Part shown: positions 6,758 to 15,413 of the stretch, piece by piece
Position numbering within the stretch: the stretch's first letter is position 1
Layout: the number at the start of each line of letters is the position of its first letter
Assembly (NCBI RefSeq): GCF_014650695.1
Contig: NZ_BMVL01000013.1
Location: 96,720 to 160,719, forward strand
From: Streptomyces avidinii
GTDB taxonomy: Bacteria > Actinomycetota > Actinomycetes > Streptomycetales > Streptomycetaceae
Direction: 5' to 3'
DNA length: 64,000 nt
The notes under the pieces: model-generated
The model's database searches: none
Told to the model about the DNA's origin: nothing
The model's input: the letters and a program-made list of their open reading frames with translations, nothing else
Translations under genes and position numbers: made by a program

Positions 6758-9541
6758 TCAGTAACTGGGGAGGGTCCGCGGGCCGAGATCGCCGCGGGCG
6801 GGCGGGTGGGCGACGCGGACGGTGGCGCTGAGCACGGACAGCCCCTCGGCGGCGACCACGACGGGCTCCAGGGAGACTCCGATCACCTCGGGGTGGTCGT
6901 CCACCAGGCGGGACAGCCGCAGGAGCAGGTCCTCCAGGGCGGGCGTGTCCACGGGGTCGCTGCCGCGCCAGCCGAAGAGGAGGGGTGCGGTCCGGATGGA
7001 CCGGATCAGTCCGGCGGCGTCCCGGTCGGTGGCCGGGACCAGCCGGTGCGCGGTGTCGCCGAGCAGCTCGGAGGCGACGCCGGCGAGCCCGAAGGAGAGG
7101 ACGGCGCCCGCGGCGGGGTCGATGACGGAGCGGACGACGGTGTCGACCCCGCGCGGCACCATGGGCTGCACCACGGGCTGGAGCTCGGCCGGCTTGCCCA
7201 GCGCGTCGGTGAGCTCCTCGTACGAGCGCCTCAGTTCGGCCTCGTTCGGGAGGTCGAGCCGTACGCCGCCCAGGTCCGCGCGGTGGCGCAGGTGCGGGGC
7301 GGTGGTCTTGAGCGCCACCGGGTAGCCCAGCACCCCGGCGGCCCGGACCGCCGCGTCGGCGCTCGGCGCGGGCAGGGTGGGCAGGACCCGGATCCCGTAC
7401 CGCGCGAGCAGCTCGCGGGCGTCCCAGTCGGTGAGGGTGAGCACGGCTCCGGCATCGACGTCCGTGAGCAGTCCGGCCAGCTGGGCCGCGGCTCCGGCCT
7501 CGTCGATGTCCTCGTACTCGGGAACCCGCCCGTCGTCGTCGGCGGTGGCCCGGCGCCACTGGCCGTAGCGGACGGCTTCGGCGACGGCCTTGACCGCCCG
7601 CTCGGCGGCGGGGTAGCTGGGGATGCTGGCCCCCGCCGTGGTCGGCAGGCCCGCCGGGGACCGCGGGTCCGGGGCAGGGACCCCGGCCGGGTAGGGGGCC
7701 GGGTGCGGCAGTCCACGTACCGCGGACAGGGCCTCGACGAGCTCCTCCAGCTCGACGTGCACGACCGCCACCGGCTTGCCGGGATGCTCGGCAACGGCGT
7801 CGCGGAGCGCACCGGCCAGGTCGTCCGCGGGAGCGTCCTCGCTCACCCAGGGGATGGCCGTGACCACGACCGCGTCGCAGTCCTCGGAGCGGAGGGCATC
7901 GGTCAGGGCGGTGCGGAAGTCGGCCGGCGAGGCGGCCGTCGTCAGGTCCAGCGGCGGCAGCGGCTGCAGGCCCTGGGTGAGGCAGGCGTCGTAGGTGAGG
8001 ATCCCGAGGGACTCGGAGTTGCCGAGGATCGCGATCCGGGGCCCGGCAGGCAGCGGCTGCGCGGCCAGCAGGAGGCCGACGTCCACCAACTCGGTGACCG
8101 TGTCGACGCGGATGACGCCGGCCTGCCGCAGCAGCGCGGAGACGGTGGCCTCCGGGAGCCTGGTGCCGGGGACGACGTGCCCGGCCGGGCTGTGGCGGCC
8201 GCCCTTGGCGACGACCACCGGCTTGACGGCCGCCGTCCGGCGGGCGAGGCGGGTGAACTTCCTCGGGTTGCCGAGGGTTTCGAGGTAGAGCAGGGCGACG
8301 TCGGTCGCCTCGTCGTCGTACCAGTACTGGAGGATGTCGTTGCCGGAGACGTCGGCCCGGTTCCCCGCGGAAACGAAGGAGGACAGTCCCTCACCGCGCC
8401 GGAGCAGGCCGGAGAGCAGGGCGATCCCGATCGCCCCGGACTGGGTGAACAGGCCGATCCGGCCGCGCGTGGGCATCGGCGCCGGGGTGAGGGAGGCGTT
8501 GAGTTCCACCTCCGGCGCGGTGTTGATCACCCCGTAGGCGTTCGGGCCGATCAGCCGCATCCCGTACGAGCGCACCTGCCGCACGAGTTCGCGCTGGCGG
8601 GCGAGCCCGGCGGGGCCGCTCTCCCCGTAACCGGCGGACAGGACGACCAGCCCCTGCACCCCGTGCTCGCCGCAGGCGGCCACCGCATCGGGGACCCGGT
8701 CGGCCGGGACCGCGATCACGGCGAGGTCGACCGGGGCGCCGACGGATCCGATCGTGGGGTAGGCCCGTACGCCGTCGAGCAGGTCACGGGTGACGGCCTC
8801 GTTGACGGCATAGAGGTGGCCGCGGAAGCCGCTGTCTCGGAGGTTGCGCAGCGCGGCCGCGCCCACGCCGGCGCCGGACCGGCTGACTCCGACGACGGCC
8901 ACCGATCCGGGAGCCAGCAGCCGCTGCACCGAGTGGGCCTCGGCACGCTGTTCGCGGGCCCGCTGGACGGCAAGGGATTCGGCGGTGGGTTCGAGGTCGA
9001 GCGTGAGGTGGACGGAGCCGTCCTCGAAGCTGCGCTTCTGCTGGTAGCCGGCGTCCGTGAACACCTTGATCATCTTGTTGTTGGCGGGCAGCACCTCGGC
9101 GGCGAACCTCCGGATGCCGCGCTCGCGGGCCACCGCGCCGATGTGTTCGAGGAGGGTGGAGGCGACCCCGCGACCCTGGTGGGCGTCCTGAACGAGGAAG
9201 GCGACCTCCGCCTCGTCGGCGGGCCCCGAGGCGGGCCGGCCGTCGGGGCCGATGCGGTCGTAGCGGACGGTGCCGATGAACTCCCCGCCGATGGTCGCGG
9301 CGAGCCCGACCCGGTCCACGTAGTCGTGGTGCGTGAAGCGGTGCACGTCGCGGTCGGAGAGCCGGGGGTAGGGAGCGAAGAACCGGTAGTACTTCGACTC
9401 GTCCGAGACCTGTTCGTAGAAGCTGACGAGCCGCCCCGCGTCCTCGGTGGTGATGGGCCTGATCCGGGCGGTACCGCCGTCGCGCAGGACGACATCGGCT
9501 TCCCAGTGGGCCGGGTACGAGGGGTCCGACTCGATGGTCAT
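6758..9541 (-). CDS. GNAT acetyltransferase fused to NDP-forming acyl-CoA synthetase (Pat-type protein lysine acetyltransferase)
   Basis: A 927-residue multidomain protein. Residues about 15-175 form a GNAT acetyltransferase with the acetyl-CoA loop DAHQGRGVASTLLEH. Residues about 205-310 are a CoA-binding Rossmann domain (VAVVGVSRSGAGVGAAAL). The middle is a succinyl-CoA-ligase-like flavodoxin region, and about 690-910 is an ATP-grasp domain (VALKTTAPHLRHRADLGGV). Characterised relatives acetylate lysines, for example inactivating acetyl-CoA synthetase. The GNAT domain is N-terminal here, as described for the Streptomyces PatA type and reversed relative to the Salmonella Pat order. The ligase part is probably a regulatory sensor rather than a full synthetase. 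It is divergent from ptsH, which places carbon-flux control genes together. Confidence 0.88.
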   Translation of the reverse strand: MTIESDPSYPAHWEADVVLRDGGTARIRPITTEDAGRLVSFYEQVSDESKYYRFFAPYPRLSDRDVHRFTHHDYVDRVGLAATIGGEFIGTVRYDRIGPDGRPASGPADEAEVAFLVQDAHQGRGVASTLLEHIGAVARERGIRRFAAEVLPANNKMIKVFTDAGYQQKRSFEDGSVHLTLDLEPTAESLAVQRAREQRAEAHSVQRLLAPGSVAVVGVSRSGAGVGAAALRNLRDSGFRGHLYAVNEAVTRDLLDGVRAYPTIGSVGAPVDLAVIAVPADRVPDAVAACGEHGVQGLVVLSAGYGESGPAGLARQRELVRQVRSYGMRLIGPNAYGVINTAPEVELNASLTPAPMPTRGRIGLFTQSGAIGIALLSGLLRRGEGLSSFVSAGNRADVSGNDILQYWYDDEATDVALLYLETLGNPRKFTRLARRTAAVKPVVVAKGGRHSPAGHVVPGTRLPEATVSALLRQAGVIRVDTVTELVDVGLLLAAQPLPAGPRIAILGNSESLGILTYDACLTQGLQPLPPLDLTTAASPADFRTALTDALRSEDCDAVVVTAIPWVSEDAPADDLAGALRDAVAEHPGKPVAVVHVELEELVEALSAVRGLPHPAPYPAGVPAPDPRSPAGLPTTAGASIPSYPAAERAVKAVAEAVRYGQWRRATADDDGRVPEYEDIDEAGAAAQLAGLLTDVDAGAVLTLTDWDARELLARYGIRVLPTLPAPSADAAVRAAGVLGYPVALKTTAPHLRHRADLGGVRLDLPNEAELRRSYEELTDALGKPAELQPVVQPMVPRGVDTVVRSVIDPAAGAVLSFGLAGVASELLGDTAHRLVPATDRDAAGLIRSIRTAPLLFGWRGSDPVDTPALEDLLLRLSRLVDDHPEVIGVSLEPVVVAAEGLSVLSATVRVAHPPARGDLGPRTLPSY

Positions 9542-9686
9542 GGGCCTACCTTACGGCCGGATCGGGCGGGGCAGCTCTCGCGCGGCGCATTAGGCAGGAC
9601 TGGACAAACCAGTGCAAGCTGGGCAAGGTCGAACGGCGAAAAATTGAGGCCGAAGGTCGGTCCGAGCATTCCGGACGTCGTGAGAG

Positions 9687-9702
9687 ACTGGTCTAGACAA
9701 CC
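9687..9702 (+). promoter_or_regulatory. DasR-responsive element (dre site) upstream of ptsH
   Basis: The 16-mer here reads ACTGGTCTAGACAACC. It matches the DasR operator consensus ACTGGTCTAGACCACT except near its 3' end. It lies 24 bases upstream of the ptsH start, where DasR, the GntR-family regulator of amino-sugar uptake, is known to act in streptomycetes. Confidence 0.85.
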
Positions 9703-9725
9703 GTAAGAACCTGAAGGGCATCACC

Positions 9726-10007
9726 ATGGCAGAGCGCCGCGTCAACGTCGGTTGGGCCGAGGGCCTGCACGCTCGTCCCGCCTCGATCTTCGTCCGTGCG
9801 ACGACCGCTTCCGGCGTCCCGGTGACCATCGCGAAGTCCGGCGGCGACCCCGTCAACGCCGCCTCCATGCTGGCGGTTCTGGGCCTGGGCGCCCAGGGCG
9901 GCGAGGAGATCGTCCTCGCCTCCGAGGCCGAGGGCGCCGAGGCCGCACTCGACCGCCTCGCGAAGCTGGTCGCCGAGGGTCTCGAGGAGCTCCCCGAGAC
10001 CGTCTGA
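9726..10007 (+). CDS. ptsH: Phosphocarrier protein HPr
   Basis: A 93-residue phosphotransferase-system protein that shuttles phosphate from enzyme I to sugar-specific IIA components. The active-site histidine sits in GLHARPAS (His15 in this numbering), and the conserved second block reads VNAASMLAVLGLGAQGGEE. The serine in that block corresponds to the regulatory Ser46 region of Firmicute HPr, though no HPr kinase is implied here. A GAAGGG ribosome binding site precedes ATG 9726. A dre site lies just upstream, so expression is likely linked to N-acetylglucosamine status, and a 12-bp hairpin follows. Confidence 0.95.
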   Translation: MAERRVNVGWAEGLHARPASIFVRATTASGVPVTIAKSGGDPVNAASMLAVLGLGAQGGEEIVLASEAEGAEAALDRLAKLVAEGLEELPETV

Positions 10008-10029
10008 CCCTTCGGGTTCGACCCCACGC

Positions 10030-10068
10030 ACGAAGCCGCGGCCCCCGCTCCCGGGACCGCGGCTTCGT
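10030..10068 (+). terminator. Rho-independent-like terminator after ptsH
   Basis: A perfect 12-bp inverted repeat (ACGAAGCCGCGG at 10030-10041 pairing with 10057-10068) encloses a 15-base loop, 22 bases after the ptsH stop. No T-run follows, as is common in Streptomyces. Confidence 0.8.
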
Positions 10069-10335
10069 CGTATCCGGTCCGGGCCCCTGCCTGCCGGCCG
10101 GAACCCCGGTCCCGGTCCCGGCCCCGGCAACACCCCCTGCCGGGCCGCACCCTTGACACCCGAACCGAAGCCGCCCGGAGGGATCCCGCCGGGCAAAGAA
10201 AAGCCCGTCCGAAATCCCGGCGCACGCCGAATTCAGATCCGTGGAAATTCGGCACGGCAAATAGGCCCGGCACGCAATCCGACCCGCCGCCGCGCAGCGA
10301 ATTCGCGCGATTCCATCCTTTGTATACGGCTCCTG
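10069..10335. other. Intergenic region between ptsH and the GntR gene
   Basis: No gene is supported. It holds an 8-bp inverted repeat, GCCGAATT (10226-10233) with AATTCGGC (10246-10253) and a 12-base spacer, which could terminate the converging GntR transcript. A shorter GCCCGG/CCGGGC repeat lies near 10175-10195. The stretch around 10195-10330 is noticeably lower in G+C than its surroundings. Confidence 0.4.
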
Positions 10336-11013
10336 TTAATGCCGGCCGCCCGACATGTTTACGGCAGGTTGCGAAGTCCTCACCGCCGCGCGGAGCCGAA
10401 GCCGGTGCGCCCCCGCCGCCCGGTCGGCGTGGACCACGGTCAGCGCCCGCGCCCGTTCGGCGTCCCCGCGCGCCACCGCGTCCACGATCGCGCCGTGCTC
10501 CGCCCAGGACTCCACCGGCCGGACCGGCGCGTCCACCACGTACATCCAGGCGATCTTGTGCCGCATCTGCGTGAGCAGCGAGATCAACCCGGGGCTGCCG
10601 GAGGACTGCGCGAGCGTCTCGTGGAACCAGCCGCCCAGGGACCGCAGATCCTCCCCCTGGCCCCGTCTGGCCCGCTCCTGCCCCAGCCTGACCAGCCCGC
10701 GCAGCACCTTGAGGTGCGCGTCGGTGCGCCGCCGGGCCGCTCTGGCGGCCGCCAGGGGCTCCAGGAGCATCCGCAGCTCCAGCAGGTCCGCGGCCTCCTG
10801 CTCGGTCGGCTCGGCCACGCAGGCCCCCGCATGGCGCCGCGTGGTCACGAAGCCCTCGGACTCCAGGGTCCGCAGGGCCTCTCGGACCGGGACGCGCGAG
10901 ACCCCGTACCGGCGGGCCAGCACCTCCTCGGTCAGCCGGGCGCCCGGCTCGAACGCCCCGGAGACGATGTCGTCGCGGATTGCTGTGCATACCGCGTGCG
11001 CAGGAATACGCAA
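10336..11013 (-). CDS. GntR family transcriptional regulator (FCD-type effector domain)
   Basis: A 225-residue regulator. The N-terminal winged helix-turn-helix (residues about 5-70) includes GAFEPGARLTEEVLARRYG and SRVPVREALRTLESEGFV, typical of the FadR subfamily. The C-terminal helical domain includes ELRMLLEPLAA, FHETLAQSSGSP and the HGAIVDAVARGDAERA block, which in FCD proteins binds organic-acid effectors and often a metal. The target is unknown; no metabolic gene is adjacent on its strand. An inverted repeat at 11052-11069 just upstream may be its own operator. Confidence 0.85.
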   Translation of the reverse strand: MRIPAHAVCTAIRDDIVSGAFEPGARLTEEVLARRYGVSRVPVREALRTLESEGFVTTRRHAGACVAEPTEQEAADLLELRMLLEPLAAARAARRRTDAHLKVLRGLVRLGQERARRGQGEDLRSLGGWFHETLAQSSGSPGLISLLTQMRHKIAWMYVVDAPVRPVESWAEHGAIVDAVARGDAERARALTVVHADRAAGAHRLRLRAAVRTSQPAVNMSGGRH

Positions 11014-11051
11014 GACCGAACCTCCGCCTATTTCCGACTGCCAGTCTCATT

Positions 11052-11069
11052 GCACGCACATGCGCGTGC
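11052..11069. promoter_or_regulatory. Inverted repeat upstream of the GntR gene, candidate autoregulatory operator
   Basis: GCACGC (11052-11057) and GCGTGC (11064-11069) flank a six-base spacer, about 40 bases upstream of the GntR start. Two TTGCA motifs (near 11050 and 11090) bracket it. Operator function is inferred from position only. Confidence 0.35.
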
Positions 11070-11149
11070 TGCGACTCTATTGCAACACACGATAATTTCC
11101 GAGAGCAGCCGAAAATGCGAAACATTTGCACAAGGGCGCAACACAAAGA

Positions 11150-11170
11150 CCCCGGCTCGGGGAGCCGGGG
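11150..11170 (-). terminator. Terminator of the M23 peptidase gene
   Basis: A perfect 9-bp GC stem (CCCCGGCTC at 11150-11158 with GAGCCGGGG at 11162-11170) and a three-base loop. Read on the minus strand it is followed by TCTTTGTGTT, a fair U-tract. Confidence 0.85.
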
Positions 11171-11215
11171 CCTTCGGTGAAGCGGAGGGTGGAGCCGACG
11201 CGCTGCGGCGCAGCC

Positions 11216-12019
11216 TCAGAGTTCGACGCCGTGCGAGCGCAGGTACGCGATCGGGTCGATGTCCGAGCCGTACTGTGAGCCCGTGCGGGCCTCGAAGTGG
11301 AGGTGCGGGCCGCTGGAGTTGCCGGTGGAGCCCGACAGACCGATCTGCTGGCCGGGGGTGACCTGCTGGCCGACCGAGACGTTCAGCGAGGTCATGTGCC
11401 CGTACTGGGTGTACGTACCGTCGTTGTGCTTGATGACGACGTTGTTGCCGTACGCGCCACCCCAGCCGGCCTCGACGACGGTGCCGACGCCGACGGCGTG
11501 GACCGAGGTGCCGGAGGCGGCGTGGAAGTCGATGCCGGTGTGGCTGCCGGAGGACCACATGCCGCCGCCCGCGTGGTACTGCGTGCTGACGTACGAGCCG
11601 TCCACCGGGGCGACGAAGGTGTTGAGGCGCTTGCGCTCCTCCTCGCGGGCGGCGCGCTCGGCGGCCTCGCGCTCGGCCTTCGCCTTGGCCTCCGCGAGGC
11701 GCTTGGCCTCCGCGGCCTTCTGCTTCGCGTCGGCCTCGGCCTGCGCCTTGGCGGCGGCGTGCTCGGCTGCGCGGTGCTGGGCGTCGGCCTGCTCGGAGAT
11801 GTCGCCCGCGAGCTCGTCGGCGACGACGACGGCACCCAGGCCGTTGTCCATGCCGATGTTGCTGCTGTGGTTGTCCGCGGCGAAGGCCGGGGCGGCGAGG
11901 GAACCGACGACACCCGTGGTGGCGATCGCGGCGATACCGGCGTAACCGGCGGTCTTCTTGCTCAGACGGCTGGAACCACGGTGCTTACCGGAACCAGCGG
12001 GACGACTGCCAAACGCCAT
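11216..12019 (-). CDS. Secreted M23 family metallopeptidase (cell-wall endopeptidase)
   Basis: A 267-residue exported protein. A twin-basic N-terminus and a hydrophobic stretch ending in APAFAAD give a signal peptide (about residues 1-48). Residues about 80-135 are an Ala/Lys/Glu-rich coiled coil. The C-terminal LytM/M23 domain shows the zinc ligands in GSHTGID and HLHFE. Such enzymes cut peptidoglycan cross-bridges. A c-di-AMP (ydaO) riboswitch occupies its 5' leader, matching the known control of Streptomyces wall hydrolases by this second messenger; high c-di-AMP is expected to reduce expression. The gene is monocistronic, with its own terminator downstream. Confidence 0.92.
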   Translation of the reverse strand: MAFGSRPAGSGKHRGSSRLSKKTAGYAGIAAIATTGVVGSLAAPAFAADNHSSNIGMDNGLGAVVVADELAGDISEQADAQHRAAEHAAAKAQAEADAKQKAAEAKRLAEAKAKAEREAAERAAREEERKRLNTFVAPVDGSYVSTQYHAGGGMWSSGSHTGIDFHAASGTSVHAVGVGTVVEAGWGGAYGNNVVIKHNDGTYTQYGHMTSLNVSVGQQVTPGQQIGLSGSTGNSSGPHLHFEARTGSQYGSDIDPIAYLRSHGVEL

Positions 12020-12048
12020 GAAGGGTTTGATCCTTTCCTTCCTTCTCG

Positions 12049-12200
12049 CCTACCGGGTTAGCTGACGGGTTCGGAGCAGGAAGGTCTCCTACGGACCTCC
12101 TCTTTCGAGGGGGTCCGATTCACCCCAGGGACTATGTGGGTCCCCGGCTCCCCAGGCTCGCGCCTGACGGGGACTCGGCGATCGCTGCCCGGTGCCGCGG
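12049..12200 (-). ncRNA. c-di-AMP riboswitch (ydaO-yuaA type)
   Basis: Read on the minus strand, the leader carries the conserved ydaO blocks in order. GGGGAGCCGGGGACCCAC lies at 12136-12153, GGGGTGAATC at 12117-12126, and the pseudoknot end GAACCCGTCAGCTAACCCGG at 12053-12072. It ends about 30 bases from the M23 start. Boundaries are approximate. Confidence 0.92.
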
Positions 12201-12329
12201 GTGCGGCGGGCACAACTGACGGACAGCACGGCCGACGCTAGGCGGATCATCAGTCAATCGCCAAACAGACACGGCTTTTTGTTGCGTACGCCACACCGCA
12301 TACAAGCAACCTCGCCACTAAACGGACAA

Positions 12330-12364
12330 AAGGGGTTCTGGTAAACAAGTCACCAGAACCCCTT
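12330..12364 (-). terminator. Terminator of the M16 peptidase operon
   Basis: A perfect 13-bp stem (AAGGGGTTCTGGT at 12330-12342 with 12352-12364) and a nine-base loop, 44 bases past the second M16 gene's stop. On the minus strand it is followed by TTTTGTCC. Confidence 0.9.
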
Positions 12365-12407
12365 GCTGAAACCTTCAGCCGGCCCTCAAGGGGCCGCATC
12401 CCGACCG

Positions 12408-13799
12408 TCAGTTGGAGACGACCGTGACCTCACCGATCCCGAGGGCCCGCACGGGCTCCTCGATCAGCGCCGCATCGCCCACCAGGACGGTGACCAGCCG
12501 GTCCGCCGGGAAGGCCTTCACGACCGCCGAAGTCGCCTCCACCGTGCCGGTTTCGGCCAGCTGCGCGTACAACTGCGCCTGGTAGTCGTCCGGCAGTTCC
12601 TGCTCGACCTGATCGGCGAGCGTGCCCGCGACCGAGGCCGCCGTCTCGAACTTCAGCGGGGCCACGCCCACCAGGTTCTGGACGGCGACATCACGTTCGG
12701 CATCGGTCAGACCGCCCTCGGCGAGGGTGCGCAGCACCTTCCAGAGGTCCTCCAGCGCCGGGCCGGTGTTCGGGGTGTCCACGGAGCCGCTGATGGCGAG
12801 CATCGAGGCGCCCTTGCCGTCCGCGGTGGAGCGCAGCACCTGGCCGAAGGCGCGCACCCCGTAGGTGTACCCCTTCTCCTCGCGCAGCACCTTGTCCAGG
12901 CGCGAGGTGAGGGTGCCGCCCAGGCAGTACGTACCGAGCACCTGGGCCGCCCACACCCGGTCGTGGCGGTCCGCCCCGATCCGGCCGATCAGCAGCTGCG
13001 TCTGGACCGCTCCGGGCCGGTCCACGATGACCACGCGACCGGTGTCGTCGGCGGTCACCGGCGGCACCGGGAGGGCCGCGGCGGTGTTGCCCGTCCAGGT
13101 GCCCAGGGTGTCCGCCAGCACGGCGTCCAGGTCGATGCCGGTCAGGTCCCCGACGACCACTGCGGTGGCCGTGGCGGGGCGTACGTGGGCCTCGTAGAAG
13201 GCGCGTACGGCGGCGGAGTCGATCCGGGCGACGGTCTCCTCGGTGCCCTGGCGCGGCCGGGACATCCGCAGGGTCGCCGGGAAGAGCTCCTTGGAGAGCT
13301 GCTTGGCGGCGCGGCGCTGGGGGTTGGCCAGCTCGTGCGGGATCTCGTCGAGCCGGTTGCGCACCAGCCGGTCGACCTCGGCGTCGGCGAACGCGGGGGC
13401 GCGCAGCGCCTCGGCGAGCAGGCCCAGGGCCTTGGGCAGGCGGGAGGCCGGGACCTCCAGCGAGACCCGGATGCCGGGGTGGTCGGCGTGCGCGTCGAGG
13501 GTGGCGCCGCAGCGCTCCAGCTCGGCCGCGAACTCCTCGGCGGAGTGCTTGTCGGTGCCTTCGGAGAGGGCCCGCGCCATGATGGTCGCCACGCCGTCCA
13601 GGCCCGCGGGCTCGGCGTCGAGCGGAGCGGCGAGGTTGACCTCGACCGCGACGACCTGCTGGCCCGGCCGGTGGCAGCGCAGCAGGGTCAGCCCGTTGGA
13701 CAGCTGCCCGCGGTCGGGGGCCGGGAAGGCCCACGGCTGCGGCTCGCCGGCCTGCGGCTGCGGGTGGAAGGTCATCGTGACGGCTGCGGTGTCGCTCAC
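12408..13799 (-). CDS. M16 peptidase-family protein, catalytically silent partner
   Basis: A 463-residue M16 (insulinase/processing peptidase) protein. It has the two-lobed family features: SNGLTLLRCHRPGQQVVAVEVNL at the N-terminus, and GTYCLGGTLTSRLDKVLREEKGYTYG and LVGVAPLKFETAASVA in the second half. The zinc motif HxxEH is missing; the corresponding position reads GLDGVATIMARALSEGTD. In bacterial and mitochondrial M16 pairs one subunit is inactive and shapes the chamber for the other. GTG 13799 overlaps the stop of the active subunit (GTGA), so a stoichiometric heterodimer with that protein is likely. Targets are unknown, perhaps short peptides. Confidence 0.88.
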   Translation of the reverse strand: MSDTAAVTMTFHPQPQAGEPQPWAFPAPDRGQLSNGLTLLRCHRPGQQVVAVEVNLAAPLDAEPAGLDGVATIMARALSEGTDKHSAEEFAAELERCGATLDAHADHPGIRVSLEVPASRLPKALGLLAEALRAPAFADAEVDRLVRNRLDEIPHELANPQRRAAKQLSKELFPATLRMSRPRQGTEETVARIDSAAVRAFYEAHVRPATATAVVVGDLTGIDLDAVLADTLGTWTGNTAAALPVPPVTADDTGRVVIVDRPGAVQTQLLIGRIGADRHDRVWAAQVLGTYCLGGTLTSRLDKVLREEKGYTYGVRAFGQVLRSTADGKGASMLAISGSVDTPNTGPALEDLWKVLRTLAEGGLTDAERDVAVQNLVGVAPLKFETAASVAGTLADQVEQELPDDYQAQLYAQLAETGTVEATSAVVKAFPADRLVTVLVGDAALIEEPVRALGIGEVTVVSN

Positions 13800-15154
13800 T
13801 GCTCCGCCCCCTCGTTCTCGTCGGACTCGTCGTGCTGGTCGGACCCGTCGGCCGCGATCGGCTCGTAGACGAGCACCGCGCGGTTGTCCGGGCGCAGTCG
13901 GGCCGCGGCCACGGCCTGCACTTCCTCGGCCGTGATGTCCAGGACCCGCTGGACGGCGGTCAGCGCCAGCTGCGGGTCGCCGAACAGCACCGCGAAGCGG
14001 CACAGTTCGTCGGCGCGCCCGGCCACCGTGCTCAGCCGGTCCAGCCACTCCCGCTCCAGCTGCGCCTGGGCGCGCTCCATCTCCTCGGCCGTCGGGCCCT
14101 CTGCGGCGAACCGCGCGAGCTCCTCGTCCACGGCCGCCTCGATGGCGGGGATCTCGACCCCGCTGGAGGTCTTGACGTCCAGCCAGCCCAAGGAGGGTGC
14201 GCCGGCCAGGCGCAGCATGCCGAAGCCGGCCGCGACGGCCGTCTGGTCGCGGCGTACCAGCCGGTTGTGCAGCAGCGAGGACTCGCCGCCGCCCAGGATG
14301 GTCAGCGCCACGTCGGCGGCGTCGCACTCGCGGGTGCCGTCGTGCGGGAGCCGGTAGGCGGCCATCAGCGCACGCGCCGGGACCTCCTCGACGATCTCCT
14401 CGCGCAGCTGCTCCCCGATGGTGTCGGGCAGCGAGCCGTCGCGCGGCGGCTGCTTGCCGTCGTGCGCCGGGATGGTGCCGAAGTACTTCTCCACCCAGGC
14501 GAGCGTCTGCTCGGGGTCGATGTCCCCGACGACGGAGAGCACCGCGTTGTTGGGCGCGTAGTACGTACGGAAGAAGGTGCGCGCGTCCTCCAGGGAGGCG
14601 GCGTCCAGGTCGGCCATGGAGCCGATCGGAGTGTGGTGGTACGGGTGGCCCGCGGGGTAGGCCAGGGCGGTGAGCCGCTCGAAGGCCGTGCCGTAGGGAA
14701 CGTTGTCGTACCGCTGGCGGCGCTCGTTCTTGACGACGTCGCGCTGGTTCTCCATGGACTCGTCGTCCAGGGCGGCCAGCAGGGACCCCATCCGGTCCGC
14801 TTCCAGCCAGAGCGCGAGCTCCAGCTGGTGGGTCGGCATCGTCTCGAAGTAGTTGGTGCGCTCGAAGCTGGTGGTGCCGTTGAGCGAACCGCCGGCGCCC
14901 TGGACCAGTTCGAAGTGGCCGTTGCCCGGTACGCTCGCAGACCCCTGGAACATCAGGTGCTCGAAGAGGTGAGCCAGGCCGGTACGTCCCTTGACTTCGT
15001 GGCGCGAGCCGACGTCGTACCAGAGGCAGACCGCGGCGACCGGGGTCAGGTGGTCCTCGGAGAGCACCACGCGCAGGCCGTTGGCCAGCCGGTGCTCGGT
15101 CGCTGTCAGGCCGCCGGAGCCGGCCTGGGCTGTGGCCGTGTGACCCATGGGCAT
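13796..15154 (-). CDS. M16 family zinc metallopeptidase, active subunit
   Basis: A 452-residue pitrilysin-family peptidase. The inverted zinc motif is complete in LAHLFEHLMFQGS (HxxEH), with the third ligand expected in the downstream VKNERRQR segment. The C-terminal lobe includes LGGGESSLLHNRLVRRDQ. The tail is acidic (SDQHDESDENEGAEQ). ATG 15154 has GAAGGGA five bases upstream; ATG 15148 is a weaker alternative. There is no signal peptide, so it is probably cytoplasmic. It is translationally coupled to the inactive partner downstream and divergent from parC. Confidence 0.9.
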   Translation of the reverse strand: MPMGHTATAQAGSGGLTATEHRLANGLRVVLSEDHLTPVAAVCLWYDVGSRHEVKGRTGLAHLFEHLMFQGSASVPGNGHFELVQGAGGSLNGTTSFERTNYFETMPTHQLELALWLEADRMGSLLAALDDESMENQRDVVKNERRQRYDNVPYGTAFERLTALAYPAGHPYHHTPIGSMADLDAASLEDARTFFRTYYAPNNAVLSVVGDIDPEQTLAWVEKYFGTIPAHDGKQPPRDGSLPDTIGEQLREEIVEEVPARALMAAYRLPHDGTRECDAADVALTILGGGESSLLHNRLVRRDQTAVAAGFGMLRLAGAPSLGWLDVKTSSGVEIPAIEAAVDEELARFAAEGPTAEEMERAQAQLEREWLDRLSTVAGRADELCRFAVLFGDPQLALTAVQRVLDITAEEVQAVAAARLRPDNRAVLVYEPIAADGSDQHDESDENEGAEQ

Positions 15155-15413
15155 GTGGTCCCTTCGATCGCGATGCAGAGATTTCTTATCGACCTGCCAC
15201 TGTATGCAAGCGCGTCGGCCGCCGGATAAGTTCCCGGGTCACTCCCCCGCACTCCGTCCGGGGGACCCCCGGGGTCGGAGTCGGCGTTGTCGGTGCGTCG
15301 GGCCACAATGGTCCGCGTCGTACCCTCGCCGGACACCACAAGACCGCCAGACCGAACCAGACACCCCGCCAGACACCCAGCACATCCCATTTTGGTTAAG
15401 GAGCCGCGCAGCG

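Noticed and set aside
6806..9706. 966-codon open frame on the plus strand opposite the acetyltransferase gene
   Set aside because: It is the antisense shadow of the GNAT/acyl-CoA-synthetase gene, a common artefact of high GC third positions; its translation shows no domain.
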